This document shows, piece by piece, positions 1-7,464 of a stretch of DNA of 10,986 nt. The DNA lies in assembly GCA_023387555.1 (NCBI GenBank), contig JAEWHY010000070.1, forward strand, positions 1-10,986, given 5' to 3'. The position numbers were made by a program, and so were the translations under genes. This DNA comes from Pseudomonadota bacterium (lineage in GTDB: Bacteria; Pseudomonadota; Alphaproteobacteria; Rhizobiales; Xanthobacteraceae). The stretch's first letter is position 1. Each line of letters begins with the position of its first letter. The notes under the pieces are model-generated. The model ran no database searches and was not told the origin of the DNA. It saw nothing but the letters and a program-made list of their open reading frames with translations.

Positions 1-318
1 GAGATGAGTCACCTTGCGTGCCCGCAGATGCGATGATGCGAGCGCGATCTCCTCGATCAGGCTTTGGATGTAGCGCTCCACCGGTTCGCGCCGGCGGACC
101 GCTTTGGTGTTGCAGCCACAATAGAGGCAAAGCTCGGCGCAGAACGGCACATGCAGATAGAGCGACAGCGCCGCGTCCGCCGGCAGTGCAGCAAGCCATG
201 TTGCGTAGTGGTGCGCAGTGATCGCGGTACTGAAGTTCGGCGCGGTGGGATAGGAGGTGTAGCGCGGAACGTTCACCGCCGCGAAACGCGATACGAGGGA
301 GAGCCTGCCGTTCTGCAC
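1..318 (-). CDS. hemN: Oxygen-independent coproporphyrinogen III dehydrogenase HemN, N-terminal part (cut by window edge)
   Basis: Radical-SAM enzyme that decarboxylates coproporphyrinogen III to protoporphyrinogen IX without oxygen, in the cytoplasm, as a late step of heme synthesis. About 106 residues are visible. The family N-terminal motif PRYTSYPTAP is at residues 18-27, followed by LYLHVPFC and the radical-SAM cluster cysteines C60, C64 and C67 (CxxxCxxC) plus the HemN-typical fourth cysteine C69. The rest of the barrel lies beyond base 1. The start is uncertain: no ATG occurs in frame between the universal stress protein stop and the PRYTSYPT motif. I chose the GTG at 316-318, 17 bases after that stop. 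A GTG at 274-276 would start immediately before the motif. No clear Shine-Dalgarno sequence is seen, so translation may be coupled to the upstream gene. Its place behind a cbb3 oxidase cluster fits heme supply under low oxygen. Confidence 0.93.
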   Translation of the reverse strand, partial: MQNGRLSLVSRFAAVNVPRYTSYPTAPNFSTAITAHHYATWLAALPADAALSLYLHVPFCAELCLYCGCNTKAVRRREPVERYIQSLIEEIALASSHLRARKVTHL

Positions 319-335
319 CGCGCCAAAGTCTTTCG

Positions 336-1166
336 CTAGTGGGACATCAATGTCGGCAGCGTCATGCTGGACAGGATGTCGTGCGTCGCGCCGCCGAGCA
401 GGAATTCGCGCCAGCGCGAATGACCGTAACCGCCCATGACCAGGAAATCGGCGGCACGGTCGGCGGCATAGGACAGGATGGCGTTGCCAACGTCGAGATC
501 CCCCGAACTGATCCGTTGCAGGGTGACATTAAGGTTGTGTCGCGCCAGGTGGCCGGCCATGTCGAGGCCGATGGTCTCGTCGGTGCCTTCCTTGCCGTTG
601 GTCGCTATCAGGAGTTCGATGGTCTTGGCCCTGGCGAGGAGCGGCATGGCATCGCCGATGGCGCGTGCCGCCGTAGCGCTGCCGTCCCAGCAGCAGATGA
701 TGTGGTCGAGCTTGACGGGGTCCTTCTGAATATACGGCACGACGATCACCGGCCGGCCGGAGCCGAACAATGCGGCTTCGACAAACAGGTCATTGGCGGT
801 GTCGCTGTCGGGCTCCGGCTGCAGGACGAAGGACATATCGAATTGCCGTGCGATCTGGCCGAACCGGTTCGCCGCATCGGCCACAAGCATGGAGATCACC
901 TGATGGCGCGAGAAGACGCCGTGTTTCTTCGCCGCGGCTTCGAACCGTGCGACCGCGTCCTTGGTCTGCTGCTGCGCTTCGGCGATGGCATGGTCGATTA
1001 CGTCTCCGCCGATGCCGCCCAGCATGGTGGCCGGGATTGCCGGCTCGAGCGCAAAGCCTGTGGCGGTCAAATGCGCGCCGAATTGCGCGGCAAACGAAAT
1101 GGCGTAATCCATGGCCGGATCCTGCGGCCGACCCGGTGTGAGATTGACGACGATGTCCTTGAGCAT
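336..1166 (-). CDS. Universal stress protein, tandem UspA domains
   Basis: Probable cytoplasmic universal stress protein of 276 residues, about twice a single UspA domain. The first half (about 1-148) is the degenerate domain, opening with MLKDIVVNLTP. The second half (about 152-276) has the core strand DHIICCWDGS and, at residues 245-261, a GxxG-x9-G signature (GGYGHSRWREFLLGGAT) resembling the UspA nucleotide-binding loop, although the residue after the last glycine is G rather than S or T. ATP binding is therefore plausible but not certain. The ATG is preceded by GGAGGA about 7 bases upstream. It is followed after 17 bases by hemN on the same strand, which suggests co-transcription. Universal stress genes are common members of FixK/FNR regulons, and a palindrome upstream fits that idea. 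The exact physiological role cannot be read from the sequence. Confidence 0.9.
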   Translation of the reverse strand: MLKDIVVNLTPGRPQDPAMDYAISFAAQFGAHLTATGFALEPAIPATMLGGIGGDVIDHAIAEAQQQTKDAVARFEAAAKKHGVFSRHQVISMLVADAANRFGQIARQFDMSFVLQPEPDSDTANDLFVEAALFGSGRPVIVVPYIQKDPVKLDHIICCWDGSATAARAIGDAMPLLARAKTIELLIATNGKEGTDETIGLDMAGHLARHNLNVTLQRISSGDLDVGNAILSYAADRAADFLVMGGYGHSRWREFLLGGATHDILSSMTLPTLMSH

Positions 1167-1172
1167 GATCGA

Positions 1173-1178
1173 TCCTCC
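1173..1178 (-). promoter_or_regulatory. Ribosome binding site of the universal stress protein gene
   Basis: GGAGGA on the minus strand, about 6 to 7 bases before the ATG at 1164-1166. It supports this start and marks independent translation initiation after the cco operon. Confidence 0.7.
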
Positions 1179-1202
1179 GCGGGCTTTCCTTGTGCGTCGA
1201 CA

Positions 1203-1230
1203 GGGATAATCCCGCGTTGACGCATGTCAA
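1203..1230 (-). promoter_or_regulatory. Probable promoter/operator of the universal stress protein-hemN unit (palindrome TTGAC-N4-GTCAA)
   Basis: Bases 1217-1230 form TTGACGCATGTCAA, a palindrome with perfect arms that differs from the FixK/FNR consensus TTGAT-N4-ATCAA at one base in each half. Two readings compete. As a regulator box it would serve the gene starting at 1166. Read on the minus strand, the same bases also begin with a perfect sigma-70 -35 element, TTGACA (1225-1230), spaced 16 bases from TATCCC (1203-1208), a moderate -10. No good -10 lies where an activator centred at -41.5 would place it (about 1189-1194). A constitutive or repressed promoter is therefore as plausible as FixK activation. 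Confidence 0.5.
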
Positions 1231-1242
1231 CCGCGCAGCCGT

Positions 1243-1419
1243 TCAGCCCCGTCGCTGGTCTTCGGACACGCTTTGGGGCAAGTCGTCGTCGTCAAGGACC
1301 CGAAGCGCGGCGCCCTCGAGGTCGTCATATTGGCCCGCGCGAAGCGACCACAGGAAAGCGGCCAGACCGGCGAGACCGAGGCCAAGCGCCATCGGCACAA
1401 GATACACCAGCACGTTCAT
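1243..1419 (-). CDS. ccoS: Cytochrome oxidase maturation protein CcoS/FixS
   Basis: Small single-span membrane protein of 58 residues, needed in studied bacteria for inserting heme and copper cofactors into the CcoN subunit of cbb3 oxidase. The N-terminal hydrophobic segment covers about residues 3-24 (VLVYLVPMALGLGLAGLAAF), then comes the family signature LWSLRAGQYDDLEGAALRVL and an acidic stretch of four aspartates (43-46). Length and motif match CcoS. Its ATG overlaps the stop codon of ccoI in an ATGA junction (1416-1419), so translation is probably coupled. It is the last gene of the oxidase/assembly unit; a 76-base gap follows before the universal stress protein gene. In rhizobia the gene is called fixS. 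Confidence 0.95.
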   Translation of the reverse strand: MNVLVYLVPMALGLGLAGLAAFLWSLRAGQYDDLEGAALRVLDDDDLPQSVSEDQRRG

Positions 1420-3662
1420 GTGGGTCGCACCGCAGGAGTCGTGGAGACCGTAGCATTCTGGATTTCGACGGTCCCGCGCTGGCGCGGCGCACGCGCGCGG
1501 AGCGCATTCAGCGTGACCAGGATCGACGAGCCGGACATGGCCACCGCGGCGACCAGCGGCGTGACGAAACCAGCAACGGCGATCGGAATGGCGATCGTGT
1601 TATAGACGATGGCGAGCCACAGGTTCTGCCGCATGATGGATCGCGCGCGGCGCGCAGAACGGACGGTCGACAGGACGGGGCTCAGGCTCTTGCCGAGGAA
1701 CACCGCGTCCGCCTGAGCCTGCGACAGGTCGGTCGCGGTGATGGGCGATATCGATACGCTGGCTGCGGCGAGAGACGGTGCATCGTTCAGTCCGTCGCCA
1801 ACCATCAGCACCTTGCGGCCCTCGTTCTTCCAGGCTTCGATGATGGCGACCTTGTCGGCGGGTGTCAGCGCCGCCCGCCATTGCGAGATGCCGAGGCTCC
1901 GGGCGATCGGCTCGACGGCCTCTGTGCGGTCGCCGGACAGGATGTGAATCGTCAATCCCATATCCATCAGTCCGCGGATGGTCTCGGCTGCATCCGGCCG
2001 CAGGGCCTGGTGGACGATGAAGACGGCCTCGCGGTTGCCATGCCGGAAGGTGATCAAGGATGCGCCGGGATGACGGGCGAGCTGGGCGCCGGGGACCTCG
2101 ACCGCACAGAATGCCGGACTGCCGAGCCGGGCTTCGACGCCATCGACCATGGCCCGAACGCCGCGGCCATATTCCTCGGTGACATCATCGAGCGGCTGCA
2201 TGCCGGGCTGCTGGCGTGCGATGGCATTGGCGAGCGGGTGACGGCTGGACTGCGCAAGCCTGGCGGCAAGCGCGAAGACTTGCGGCTCGATCTCCGCGGC
2301 GTTGATCACATGCGGCTCTGGCAGGGTCAGCGTCCCGGTCTTGTCGAATACAGCGACATCGGCCTCCGCAAGCCGCTCGATGGCGTCGCCGGCATTGAGG
2401 AACACGCCGGATCTGAACAGCGCGCTCGCCGCCACCACCTGGACGGCCGGGATTGCCAGTGCCAGCGCGCAGGGGCAGGTGATGATAAGCACCGTGATCG
2501 CGGTGACGATAGAGGCATGGACCGACTGTCCCGCGAGCATCCAGCCGATAAAGGTCAGGGCTGCGGTGGCATGGACCATGGGTGCGTAATAGCTCGCGAC
2601 CCGGTCGCTCAGTTTCACGTAGCGCGATCGTGCATGCACCGCCTTGTCGAGCAGCCGGTCGATGTCGTCCAGAAATGTGCTTTCGCCGGCCGCGGTGATC
2701 CTGATGGTCAGCGCGCCGTCGAGATTGATGCTCCCGGCATAGACCTGACGGCCGGCGCGAGCGCTGGACGGTGTGGTTTCGCCGGTGATCAGGCTTTCGT
2801 CGAGATGGGCATGGCCGCTGACCACAACGCCGTCCGCTGCGATCCGCTCGCCGGCGCGTACCAGAATGCGGTCGTCGATCCGCAAAGCCGCGGACGGGAC
2901 CTGGACCAGTTCGCCATTGTCCATCAGCCGGAAAGCGGTGTCGGCCTTCAGCGCCGCGAGATTGCCCGCCACCGCGCGCGTGCGGCGTCGCATCAACTGG
3001 TCGAGGACGCGCCCGGACAGGAGGAGGAAGATCAGCATGATGGCGGAATCGAAATAGGCATGCTCTGCGGAATGCGCGGTCTCATACAGCGACAGACCCA
3101 GCGCCAGCAGGATGCCGAGGGAGATCGGCACGTCCATGTTGGTGTGACGCGCCTTCAATGCATTCCAGGCGCTGCGGAAGAAGGGTTGTCCGGCATAGGC
3201 CGCCGCCGGAAGCGCAATGGCCGCCGACAGCCAGTGGAACAGATCCCGGGTCTCCGGCGTGATGTCGGTCACGTTGCCCGACCAAACCGAGACCGACAGC
3301 AGCATGATGTTCATGGCCGCGAAGCCCGACACCGCGAGGCAGCGCAGCAGGAATTTCGACTGCCTGGCCTCGTCTTCCTCGCCGGATTGCTGCCGGAACG
3401 GGTTGGCCTGGTAGCCCATCCGCTCCAGCATCCGGATCGCTTCATTCGGGTCGAAGTCCGAACCGGTCCACGACAGCGTCAGGCGGCGGTTGGTGAAATT
3501 CAGCCGCGCATCGGCAAGGCCGGGCACCGACTTGAGCGAGCGCTCGATCCGGCCGATGCATCCGCCGCAATGGATGCCGTCTACGACAACATCCATGCTT
3601 GCGGAGCCCTCGGGAGTGCGCCGCGTATAATGAGAGAAATCGAGACGTCCGTTGCCGGTCAT
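1416..3662 (-). CDS. ccoI: Copper-transporting P1B-type ATPase CcoI/FixI
   Basis: Inner-membrane P-type ATPase of 748 residues that exports copper needed for building the CuB site of cbb3 oxidase, not for copper resistance. Domains in order: an N-terminal heavy-metal-associated domain with GIHCGGC (C32, C35); membrane helices from about residue 100; the actuator loop with TGE at 293-295; the metal-binding CPC in the membrane at 396-398; the phosphorylation motif DKTGT with D440 as phosphoacceptor; the P1B histidine-proline pair at 475-476; the hinge GDGLND at 622-627; and the last helix with MSGSS at 709-713. All catalytic residues are present and the frame is intact. The start ATG overlaps the ccoH stop (ATGA, 3659-3662) and the stop overlaps ccoS. 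In rhizobia the gene is called fixI. The linked assembly genes favour CcoI over a CopA detoxification pump. Confidence 0.97.
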   Translation of the reverse strand: MTGNGRLDFSHYTRRTPEGSASMDVVVDGIHCGGCIGRIERSLKSVPGLADARLNFTNRRLTLSWTGSDFDPNEAIRMLERMGYQANPFRQQSGEEDEARQSKFLLRCLAVSGFAAMNIMLLSVSVWSGNVTDITPETRDLFHWLSAAIALPAAAYAGQPFFRSAWNALKARHTNMDVPISLGILLALGLSLYETAHSAEHAYFDSAIMLIFLLLSGRVLDQLMRRRTRAVAGNLAALKADTAFRLMDNGELVQVPSAALRIDDRILVRAGERIAADGVVVSGHAHLDESLITGETTPSSARAGRQVYAGSINLDGALTIRITAAGESTFLDDIDRLLDKAVHARSRYVKLSDRVASYYAPMVHATAALTFIGWMLAGQSVHASIVTAITVLIITCPCALALAIPAVQVVAASALFRSGVFLNAGDAIERLAEADVAVFDKTGTLTLPEPHVINAAEIEPQVFALAARLAQSSRHPLANAIARQQPGMQPLDDVTEEYGRGVRAMVDGVEARLGSPAFCAVEVPGAQLARHPGASLITFRHGNREAVFIVHQALRPDAAETIRGLMDMGLTIHILSGDRTEAVEPIARSLGISQWRAALTPADKVAIIEAWKNEGRKVLMVGDGLNDAPSLAAASVSISPITATDLSQAQADAVFLGKSLSPVLSTVRSARRARSIMRQNLWLAIVYNTIAIPIAVAGFVTPLVAAVAMSGSSILVTLNALRARAPRQRGTVEIQNATVSTTPAVRPT

Positions 3663-4159
3663 TTCAGCATCACCCGACTTTTGGTGCGATAGAGCCGCTC
3701 GCCGTCGCGCGTCACGTCAAGATTGAGCGTCCATTGTCCCGCGGGAGCATCGACCGAACCGCGAAAGCTGCCGCCCGCGACGCGCGTCAGGGCGACCTTC
3801 TGATCGAGGCGGGCGGTCACCGGATGGGCGAGATGGGCGCTGACGGCGACGCCGGAGATGGGTGTGCCGTTCCGGTCCCTGATGTCCACGGTCAGCACCG
3901 CGTCGCCCTGTTCGCTGCGCGCGAGCCGTCCCTCGACCTGCCAGTTCAAGGCCTCCTGCGCCGCGGCCGCCGCCTCTTCATGCTTGTAGCCAATTCCGGC
4001 GCGGTAGGACGACGCGGTTTCGGTGCCCGCGAATGTCGTCACCGCTGCACGGATCATGATCGCATTCACCGCGGCGATCACGCCGAAAAATCCGATGAAG
4101 CAGACCAGCACGGTCCGCCCGGTGATCTCGCGGGGCTTGCGCGTTGCTTTGGCAGTCAT
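3659..4159 (-). CDS. ccoH: Cbb3 oxidase assembly protein CcoH/FixH
   Basis: FixH-family membrane protein of 166 residues. One transmembrane helix is seen at about residues 16-38 (the VLVCFIGFFGVIAAVNAIMI region), with a short basic cytoplasmic N-terminus. It is followed by the family-typical alternation of tyrosine-containing segments (SSYRAGIGYKHEE) and a periplasmic beta-rich domain with GVAVSAHLAHPV. In cbb3 biogenesis CcoH associates with the oxidase and its assembly intermediates, and is required for stable complex in studied bacteria. Its exact chemical role is not established. Both junctions are ATGA overlaps, with ccoG upstream and ccoI downstream, a fixed order seen in many alpha- and gammaproteobacteria. 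In rhizobia the gene is called fixH. Confidence 0.94.
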   Translation of the reverse strand: MTAKATRKPREITGRTVLVCFIGFFGVIAAVNAIMIRAAVTTFAGTETASSYRAGIGYKHEEAAAAAQEALNWQVEGRLARSEQGDAVLTVDIRDRNGTPISGVAVSAHLAHPVTARLDQKVALTRVAGGSFRGSVDAPAGQWTLNLDVTRDGERLYRTKSRVMLK

Positions 4160-5673
4160 CTGTTACGCTCCGGTGCGCGGAAGTAATCCCGTGCCTGCGC
4201 CCATTCGCGCGACTCGAGGTCGAGGACGTGGAAGACGATCGGCGTGGAGGGCAGCGGGGTATAGTCGTAATTGTTGACCAGCACGCGGAATTCGCGCGAC
4301 TGATCCGGCCCGACCTCCACGATATTCGATGACCCGAGCGGAAGGCCCATGACTTCCACGACGGTTGCCGGGACGCCCTGGACCGACACCGCGAAGCGGC
4401 GCGGTTCGAGCCGCTTGTTGAGGATGCGCATGGTGTAGCCGTTGCGGATCGCGCCGTCGGCCATGCGGACGAAGACCGGGTTGCGGTCGTGAATGACGTT
4501 GACGTCGAAGTCATGGCGCGTCAGGAGCGCATACAGCATGATGGCGCCGGCGAGGGCGATGATCAGCGCATACATCACGGTGCGGACGCGAACGATCTTG
4601 TGAACCGGTGGCTGGCCGGCCAGCCGCCGCTCGAGGTTCACCTCGCTGTCATAGCCGATCAGCCGCTTGGGCCGGCCGATCTTCTCCATGACGTTGTCGC
4701 AGGCATCGATGCACAGTCCGCACTGGATGCACTCGAGTTGCGAACCGTCACGGATGTCGATCCCGGTCGGGCAGACATTCACGCATTGCCGGCAATCAAT
4801 GCAGTCGCCGGCAGGCAGACCCTCCAGCTTGAGCTGTTCGCTTTTCTTCACCGAGGCGCGCGGCTCGCCCCGATCGTAGCGATAGGTGACGTTGAGGGCA
4901 TATTCGTCGGTGAGCGCGGCCTGAATGCGCGGCCACGGGCACATGTAGGTGCAGACCTGCTCACGCATGTGGCCGGCGAGCGTGTAGGTGGAGAAGGTCA
5001 GGAACGCGATCCAGCCATAGGCGATCAGCGGCGCGTGTCCGGTCGCGAGATCCCTCACCAGCGTCGGTGCGTCGGCGAAATACAGCACCCAGGCGCCGCC
5101 GGTCCACCAGGCGACCATCAGCCAGAGAAAATGCTTCGCCCCCTTGCGGGCGAGACGCTGCATCGTCCAGGGGCCCGCATCCGACAGCATCTGCTGGCGG
5201 CGATCGCCTTCGACCAAGCGCTCTATGGCGAGGAACAAGTCCGTCCACACTGTCTGGGGACACAGGTAGCCGCACCACACGCGACCGGCCACGGCGTTCA
5301 TCAGGAACAGCGCCATCGCAGCAATGATCAGCAGCCCGGTGAAGAAATAGACTTCCTGCGGCCAGATCTCGATGAAGAAGAAGTAGAAGCGCCGGCCCGG
5401 GAAATCGATCAGCACCGCCTGATCGGGCGCATCCGGACCTCTGTTCCAGCGCACGAAGGGCAGGAAGTAGTAGATCCCGAGCGTGACCGCGAGCACCGCC
5501 CATTTGATGCGCCGGAAGGTGCCATGGACGCTCTGGGGATAGATCTTGCGGCGTGCCGCATAAAGCGGCGGCTCGAATTGCGGATCGTCATCGACAGGTT
5601 GTTGCGGACCGGTCCCGCGGGATGCGGGATCGGCCTTTGCCGTCTTCCGGTGGTCGATGACGATCTCAACCAT
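4156..5673 (-). CDS. ccoG: Cbb3 oxidase accessory protein CcoG/FixG (membrane ferredoxin-type cupric reductase)
   Basis: Polytopic inner-membrane iron-sulfur protein of 505 residues. It has hydrophobic segments near residues 57-73, 107-127, 181-200, 217-235 and 364-384. Two cysteine pairs lie by the membrane: WCGYLCP (C134, C138) and CTYMCPWP (C241, C245). A classic 2x[4Fe-4S] ferredoxin domain follows, with C291, C294, C297, C301 and C315, C318, C321, C325. The C-terminal third, from about residue 385, is an immunoglobulin-like FixG domain. Work on Rhodobacter CcoG assigns it Cu(II) to Cu(I) reduction before copper enters cbb3 oxidase. All cluster ligands are kept here, so the same role is inferred. 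It starts 7 bases after the ccoP stop and overlaps ccoH by ATGA. In rhizobia the gene is called fixG. Confidence 0.96.
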   Translation of the reverse strand: MVEIVIDHRKTAKADPASRGTGPQQPVDDDPQFEPPLYAARRKIYPQSVHGTFRRIKWAVLAVTLGIYYFLPFVRWNRGPDAPDQAVLIDFPGRRFYFFFIEIWPQEVYFFTGLLIIAAMALFLMNAVAGRVWCGYLCPQTVWTDLFLAIERLVEGDRRQQMLSDAGPWTMQRLARKGAKHFLWLMVAWWTGGAWVLYFADAPTLVRDLATGHAPLIAYGWIAFLTFSTYTLAGHMREQVCTYMCPWPRIQAALTDEYALNVTYRYDRGEPRASVKKSEQLKLEGLPAGDCIDCRQCVNVCPTGIDIRDGSQLECIQCGLCIDACDNVMEKIGRPKRLIGYDSEVNLERRLAGQPPVHKIVRVRTVMYALIIALAGAIMLYALLTRHDFDVNVIHDRNPVFVRMADGAIRNGYTMRILNKRLEPRRFAVSVQGVPATVVEVMGLPLGSSNIVEVGPDQSREFRVLVNNYDYTPLPSTPIVFHVLDLESREWAQARDYFRAPERNR

Positions 5674-5680
5674 GATGGTG

Positions 5681-6556
5681 CTACTTCTGACCTCCGCCGA
5701 GGGTATGGACGTAGATGGTCAGCGACTTGATGGTGGTATCGTCCAGTCGCGGCGACCATGACGGCATCGCGGCGCCGCGGCCGTTCATGACGGCTTCGAC
5801 GATGGTGTCGCGGCCCGGACCGTACAGCCAGATCTGGTCGGTCAGATCCGGGGCGCCGATCTCGCGGTTGCCCTTGCCGGCGTTGCCGTGACACGACGCA
5901 CAATTGTCTGCGAAGATCTTCTTGCCATGCGCAAGGTCAGCACCCGCCGTGGTCGGCAAGCCGGACAGCGAGCGCGTGAATTCGGCCACCGCCAGGATGT
6001 CGGGCTGCGACAGCAGCTTGTCGCGGCCGAAGGCCGGCATCGATCCCTGGCGCGAGTTCTCGTCGGCCGACCACCGGACGCCGTGGCGGATGGTCTGTTC
6101 GATCTCGGCAAGCTTGCCGCCCCACAGCCAGTCGTCGTCGTTGAGGTTCGGATAGCCCTTGGCTCCGCCGCCGCCTGCGCCGTGACAGGGCGCGCAATTG
6201 TCGGCGAAGGCCGCACGACCTTGGGCGCGTGCGAAATCCAGCATCTGCGGATCGGCAATGACCTCGTCGAGCGAGGCCGCCGCAATACGGTCGGCCATGG
6301 CGGCGCGCTTTGTGCGCAGCGCGGCAAGGTCGTCGGCCACCGCCGTACGCGAATTCCAGCCGAGAACGCCCTGCGTATAGGTCGAGACCAGCGGCCAAGA
6401 CGGATAGACGATCCAGTAGCCGATCGACCAGATGATTGTCAGATAGAACACCCACAGCCACCACCGCGGCAGCGGATTGTTCAGCTCACGGATGCCATCC
6501 CACTCGTGCCCGGTGGTCGAGACCCCGGTGACGGGATCGATCTCGCGCTTGGCCAT
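5681..6556 (-). CDS. ccoP: Cbb3-type cytochrome c oxidase diheme subunit III CcoP/FixP
   Basis: Membrane-anchored diheme cytochrome c that passes electrons from soluble cytochrome c or the bc1 complex toward CcoO. The 291-residue reading has the N-terminal signature GHEWDGIRELNNPLPRWW, one membrane helix at about residues 32-51, and two periplasmic cytochrome c domains. Heme 1 has CAPCH at 121-125 with a methionine ligand near 173 (GSMPAFG). Heme 2 has CASCH at 219-223 with a methionine near 264 (AAMPSW). I start at the ATG of 6554-6556 because AAGGA lies 8 bases before it. The ATG at 6563-6565, which adds three residues and overlaps ccoQ, has that AAGGA almost touching it. Homologues as I recall them also begin only a few residues before the DPVTG-like stretch. 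It lies directly after ccoQ and 7 bases before ccoG. Confidence 0.96.
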   Translation of the reverse strand: MAKREIDPVTGVSTTGHEWDGIRELNNPLPRWWLWVFYLTIIWSIGYWIVYPSWPLVSTYTQGVLGWNSRTAVADDLAALRTKRAAMADRIAAASLDEVIADPQMLDFARAQGRAAFADNCAPCHGAGGGGAKGYPNLNDDDWLWGGKLAEIEQTIRHGVRWSADENSRQGSMPAFGRDKLLSQPDILAVAEFTRSLSGLPTTAGADLAHGKKIFADNCASCHGNAGKGNREIGAPDLTDQIWLYGPGRDTIVEAVMNGRGAAMPSWSPRLDDTTIKSLTIYVHTLGGGQK

Positions 6557-6557
6557 G

Positions 6558-6716
6558 TCAATCATCCTTCCGCAGCGGCATGCGTGCGGCGTCGTCGAAC
6601 TTCTTCTTGTTCGAGGGCCAGAACGCGTAGACGACCACTCCCAGAAACACCGCCACGAAATAGACGAGCCCCCAGGTCTGCGCGAATTCGGCGAGAGTCT
6701 TGTAGGTTTCGGTCAT
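6558..6716 (-). CDS. ccoQ: Cbb3-type cytochrome oxidase subunit IV CcoQ/FixQ
   Basis: Small single-helix subunit of 52 residues that stabilises cbb3 oxidase, aiding association of CcoP with the CcoNO core in studied species. The reading starts METYKT-like (MTETYKTLAEFAQ), has a hydrophobic helix at about residues 16-34, and carries the family end-of-helix motif YAFWPSNKKKFDDAA before a short charged tail. It starts 8 bases after the ccoO stop. The family is poorly conserved, but the position between ccoO and ccoP together with the AFWPSNKKKFD motif makes the call firm. In rhizobia the gene is called fixQ. Confidence 0.95.
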   Translation of the reverse strand: MTETYKTLAEFAQTWGLVYFVAVFLGVVVYAFWPSNKKKFDDAARMPLRKDD

Positions 6717-6724
6717 GCGGCGCC

Positions 6725-7459
6725 TCAGCGGATATTGGCTTTGTTGTCGTAGAGCTTGAAGTTCACCTGCGTTCCCAGCATCTGCAGGTAGGCGATCAGC
6801 GCATCGGCTTCCGAGATCGCGTTCGGATTGCCGTCGTAGTCACGCGCCTGCGCGTTCGGGTAGCGCTTCTGGAGCGCATCCGCGTCCGGATGATCCGTGG
6901 TGGCCTGGGCGCGCAGATCGGCCGTGGCGTTCGCGATCATCTCCGGCGAATAGGGCACGCCGAGCACCGACTGCACTTTCAGATCGTCGGCGATGTGCTT
7001 GAAGTCGAGTTCGGTGCGGGCGAGCCACGGATAGGCCGGCATCACGGTGCCCGGAACGACGGACTTCGGCGCATTGAGATGGTCGCGGTGCCATTCATCG
7101 GAATATTTCCCGCCGACGCGCGCGAGATCCGGACCGGTCCGCTTCGATCCCCACTGGAATGGCCGGTCGTACATGCTTTCGGCCGCGAGCGAATAGTGAC
7201 CGTAGCGCTCGACCTCGTCGCGCATGGTCCGGATCATCTGCGAATGGCAGTTGTAGCAGCCCTCGCGCACATAGATGTTGCGGCCGGCGAGTTCGAGCGG
7301 CGTGTAGGGGCGGACGCCCGACACCCTCTCGATCGTGCTCTTCAGATAGAACAGCGGCACGATCTCGACCAATCCGCCGATCGATATGACGACAAGGATG
7401 CCGATGAGGAGAACGATCGAGTTCTTTTCGAAGATGGCGTGTTTGGACCAGAGCGACAT
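6725..7459 (-). CDS. ccoO: Cbb3-type cytochrome c oxidase monoheme subunit II CcoO/FixO
   Basis: Membrane-anchored monoheme cytochrome c of 244 residues that hands electrons to the CcoN heme b. One N-terminal helix spans about residues 14-38 (IVLLIGILVVISIGGLVEIV). The heme site is GCYNCHSQ with C68, C71 and H72, and the axial methionine is probably M140 in PGTVMPAYPW. The frame stays open far upstream into ccoN, but the protein clearly begins at MSLWSKHAIFEKN, 5 bases after the ccoN stop. GGAG sits just before that stop as the likely ribosome binding site. The next gene, ccoQ, starts 8 bases downstream. In rhizobia the gene is called fixO. Confidence 0.97.
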   Translation of the reverse strand: MSLWSKHAIFEKNSIVLLIGILVVISIGGLVEIVPLFYLKSTIERVSGVRPYTPLELAGRNIYVREGCYNCHSQMIRTMRDEVERYGHYSLAAESMYDRPFQWGSKRTGPDLARVGGKYSDEWHRDHLNAPKSVVPGTVMPAYPWLARTELDFKHIADDLKVQSVLGVPYSPEMIANATADLRAQATTDHPDADALQKRYPNAQARDYDGNPNAISEADALIAYLQMLGTQVNFKLYDNKANIR

Positions 7460-7464
7460 TTGAA

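Noticed and set aside
339..1220. 293-codon open frame on the plus strand opposite the universal stress protein
   Set aside because: The minus-strand frame has UspA features, a good ribosome binding site and an upstream promoter-like region; the plus frame has none.
1224..3692. 822-codon open frame on the plus strand opposite ccoI and ccoS
   Set aside because: It is fully antisense to genes with complete catalytic motifs, has a composition rich in R, G, D and H without domain-like segments, and is explained by high GC at third codon positions of the true genes.
4489..5730. 413-codon open frame on the plus strand opposite ccoG
   Set aside because: Antisense to the iron-sulfur protein with all cluster cysteines; low-complexity charged composition without recognisable domain.
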